NCBI GenBank assembly: GCA_902521465.1
Contig: CABYRL010000004.1
Location: 38,477-102,476, forward strand
Source of the DNA: an uncultured Alphaproteobacteria bacterium
GTDB lineage: Bacteria > Pseudomonadota > Alphaproteobacteria > HIMB59
DNA length: 64,000 nucleotides
Reading direction: 5' to 3'
Positions 63,164-64,000 of this stretch are shown in pieces. The notes beneath the pieces were generated by a model. The model ran no database searches. It was not told where the DNA came from and saw only the letters and a program-made list of their open reading frames with translations. A program made the position numbers and the translations under genes. Position 1 is the stretch's first letter. Each line of letters starts with the position of its first letter.

Positions 63164-63595
63164 TTACAATATTTCAAAGAGAGGTTGACCAAATTCAACT
63201 GCTTCTCCATTTTTAATCATTATAGATTTAATTGTACAATCTTTGTCAGATTTAATTTCATTAAATGTTTTCATAGCTTCTATTAGACAAATTGTGTCAC
63301 CCTTTTTAATTTTTTGACCCTTTTTAGCAAAAGGTGGCGAACTAGGTTTGGGAGTTAAGTAAACAATTCCTACCATAGGACTATCAATAGTTATAATTTC
63401 TTCACTAATACTCTTTGTATTTTTATTTCCTTCAGGTGAAGTGTTTTGATTGTTTTGATATAAACTTTGGTTTATCGAATTATTAGATATTTCAATAGTA
63501 TTTATTTTATTTGATAATTTAATAGATCCTAATTTATTATCCTTTAATTTTTTAATTAAAATATCAATAGTGTCGGTAATTTTTTTGTCTAACAT
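63164..63595 (-). CDS. accB: Biotin carboxyl carrier protein of acetyl-CoA carboxylase
   Basis: Carries biotin between biotin carboxylase and carboxyltransferase. A helical N-terminus (IDILIKKLKDNKLGSIKL) and a Ser/Asn-rich linker precede the biotinyl domain (about residues 68-143): SPMVGIVYLTPKPSSPPFAKKGQKIKKGDTICLIEAMKTFNEI, with the biotinylated lysine at Lys109 in EAMKT. The linker lacks the Ala/Pro richness of E. coli AccB. The protein has 143 residues and is encoded directly before accC with no gap. Confidence 0.96.
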   Translation of the reverse strand: MLDKKITDTIDILIKKLKDNKLGSIKLSNKINTIEISNNSINQSLYQNNQNTSPEGNKNTKSISEEIITIDSPMVGIVYLTPKPSSPPFAKKGQKIKKGDTICLIEAMKTFNEIKSDKDCTIKSIMIKNGEAVEFGQPLFEIL

Positions 63596-63648
63596 TACAA
63601 ATAATATACCTGATAGATTAAAAAATAAAACTCCTATATATAAACATA

Positions 63649-64000
63649 CTATTTAAATTGTTTAGCTAACTTTAAATTTTGGTTAAAGTAATTAGATTTA
63701 ATACTTTTTCCATAACTTTCTTTTTTTATTTCATCAATATTATAATAATTTAGTTGCCCAACTAACTGACCGTCTCTTATTATAAAAGGTGTATCGTATG
63801 CTCGTAATTCAAGTACGGCTGGTGTACCAGATTTATTATTACCAAACCCAGGATCAAAAAAACCAGCATAATGTACTCTAAAATTGCCAAAACTATCTTT
63901 AAATGGCTCTAGCTCAGCTGCTTGATTATTTTTAATAATTATAGCCTCTTTAGATCGAAGGATATAAAACTCATCTCTCTCAACTATAAAGTAATTATCT
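63649..64000 (-). CDS. dcd: dCTP deaminase (alphaproteobacterial type), C-terminal part
   Basis: Partial: the frame is open to the right edge; 117 codons including the stop are inside. The protein shows FRVHYAGFFDPGFG, TPAVLELRAYDTPFIIRDGQLVGQLNYYN and a C-terminal SYGKSIKSNYFNQNLKLAKQF. These match the C-terminal half of the longer alphaproteobacterial 2'-deoxycytidine 5'-triphosphate deaminase, which makes dUTP for thymidylate synthesis. It is upstream of accB on the same strand; the 53 bp gap may hold the accB promoter. Confidence 0.85.
   Translation of the reverse strand, partial: DNYFIVERDEFYILRSKEAIIIKNNQAAELEPFKDSFGNFRVHYAGFFDPGFGNNKSGTPAVLELRAYDTPFIIRDGQLVGQLNYYNIDEIKKESYGKSIKSNYFNQNLKLAKQFK

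Overview
The window is about 64 kb of very AT-rich, tightly packed bacterial chromosome. Gene content points to a free-living alphaproteobacterium with a streamlined, SAR11/HIMB59-like genome. It carries families typical of alphaproteobacteria: a TIGR02186-type membrane protein, an NDUFA12-like complex I accessory protein, DUF2155, and the alphaproteobacterial-type dCTP deaminase. Lys/Asn/Ile-rich proteins, 1-30 bp gene overlaps, TTG starts and almost no intergenic DNA all fit a streamlined genome. The exact clade cannot be settled from this sequence alone. There is no phage, insertion sequence, integron or CRISPR array, and no gene-free stretch longer than about 105 bp.

Layout. (1) 1-6.2 kb: the end of a division/cell-wall (dcw) cluster, ftsI(partial)-murE-murF-mraY-murD-ftsW, which stops after ftsW instead of continuing to murG-murC-murB-ddl-ftsQAZ. 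(2) 6.2-9.9 kb: same strand, a class I glutamine amidotransferase, a histone-deacetylase-fold deacetylase, xseB and dxs. (3) 9.9-16.2 kb: aroC and fabI on the minus strand, pdxH on plus, then a minus-strand run (reading direction: TSUP transporter, TIGR02186 protein, universal stress protein, a 47-residue DUF2256 zinc-finger protein, pyrE, a nucleotidyltransferase). (4) 15.7-24.9 kb: a formate dehydrogenase island with a DHFR/RibD-like reductase, mobA, fdhD, mobB, moeA, a TusA-like sulfur carrier, a LysR regulator, a fused FdsG-FdsB subunit and the molybdenum catalytic subunit FdsA. (5) 24.9-26.7 kb: a coiled-coil membrane protein of unknown function, tRNA-Thr, an RlmB-type rRNA methyltransferase, tRNA-Tyr and tRNA-Gly. 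(6) 26.8-55.8 kb: an unbroken co-directional block of 40 protein genes plus tRNA-Trp, from tuf through secE-nusG-rplKAJL-rpoBC, the str, S10, spc and alpha operons, to fluC and an RluC-type pseudouridine synthase. (7) 55.8-64 kb: lipB (minus), tRNA-Leu, mgtE, a phosphohexomutase, a D-Ala-D-Ala carboxypeptidase (minus), an NDUFA12-mlaD-mlaD-DUF2155 mini-operon, accC-accB (minus) and the C-terminal part of dcd (minus).

How the parts work together. The formate dehydrogenase island is the most coherent accessory system. FdsGB and FdsA would oxidise formate and reduce NAD+. MobA, MobB and MoeA supply the bis-molybdopterin guanine dinucleotide cofactor. FdhD, possibly with the nearby TusA-like protein, would supply its sulfido ligand. 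The LysR gene sits directly upstream of the structural genes, with a perfect inverted repeat abutting a putative -35 box. Most of the rest is housekeeping: peptidoglycan precursor synthesis, isoprenoid, shikimate and fatty-acid enzymes, and the core transcription/translation supercluster.

I did not find a clearly new defence or mobile system. The most noteworthy details are a DUF2256 mini-gene lying in frame immediately after the stop codon of a universal stress gene with no standard start codon, several promoters placed so close to start codons that the mRNAs should be leaderless, the FdsG-FdsB fusion, an FdhD with only one cysteine in its sulfur-transfer loop, loss of rpmD from the spc operon, and systematic 3' overlap of convergent genes.
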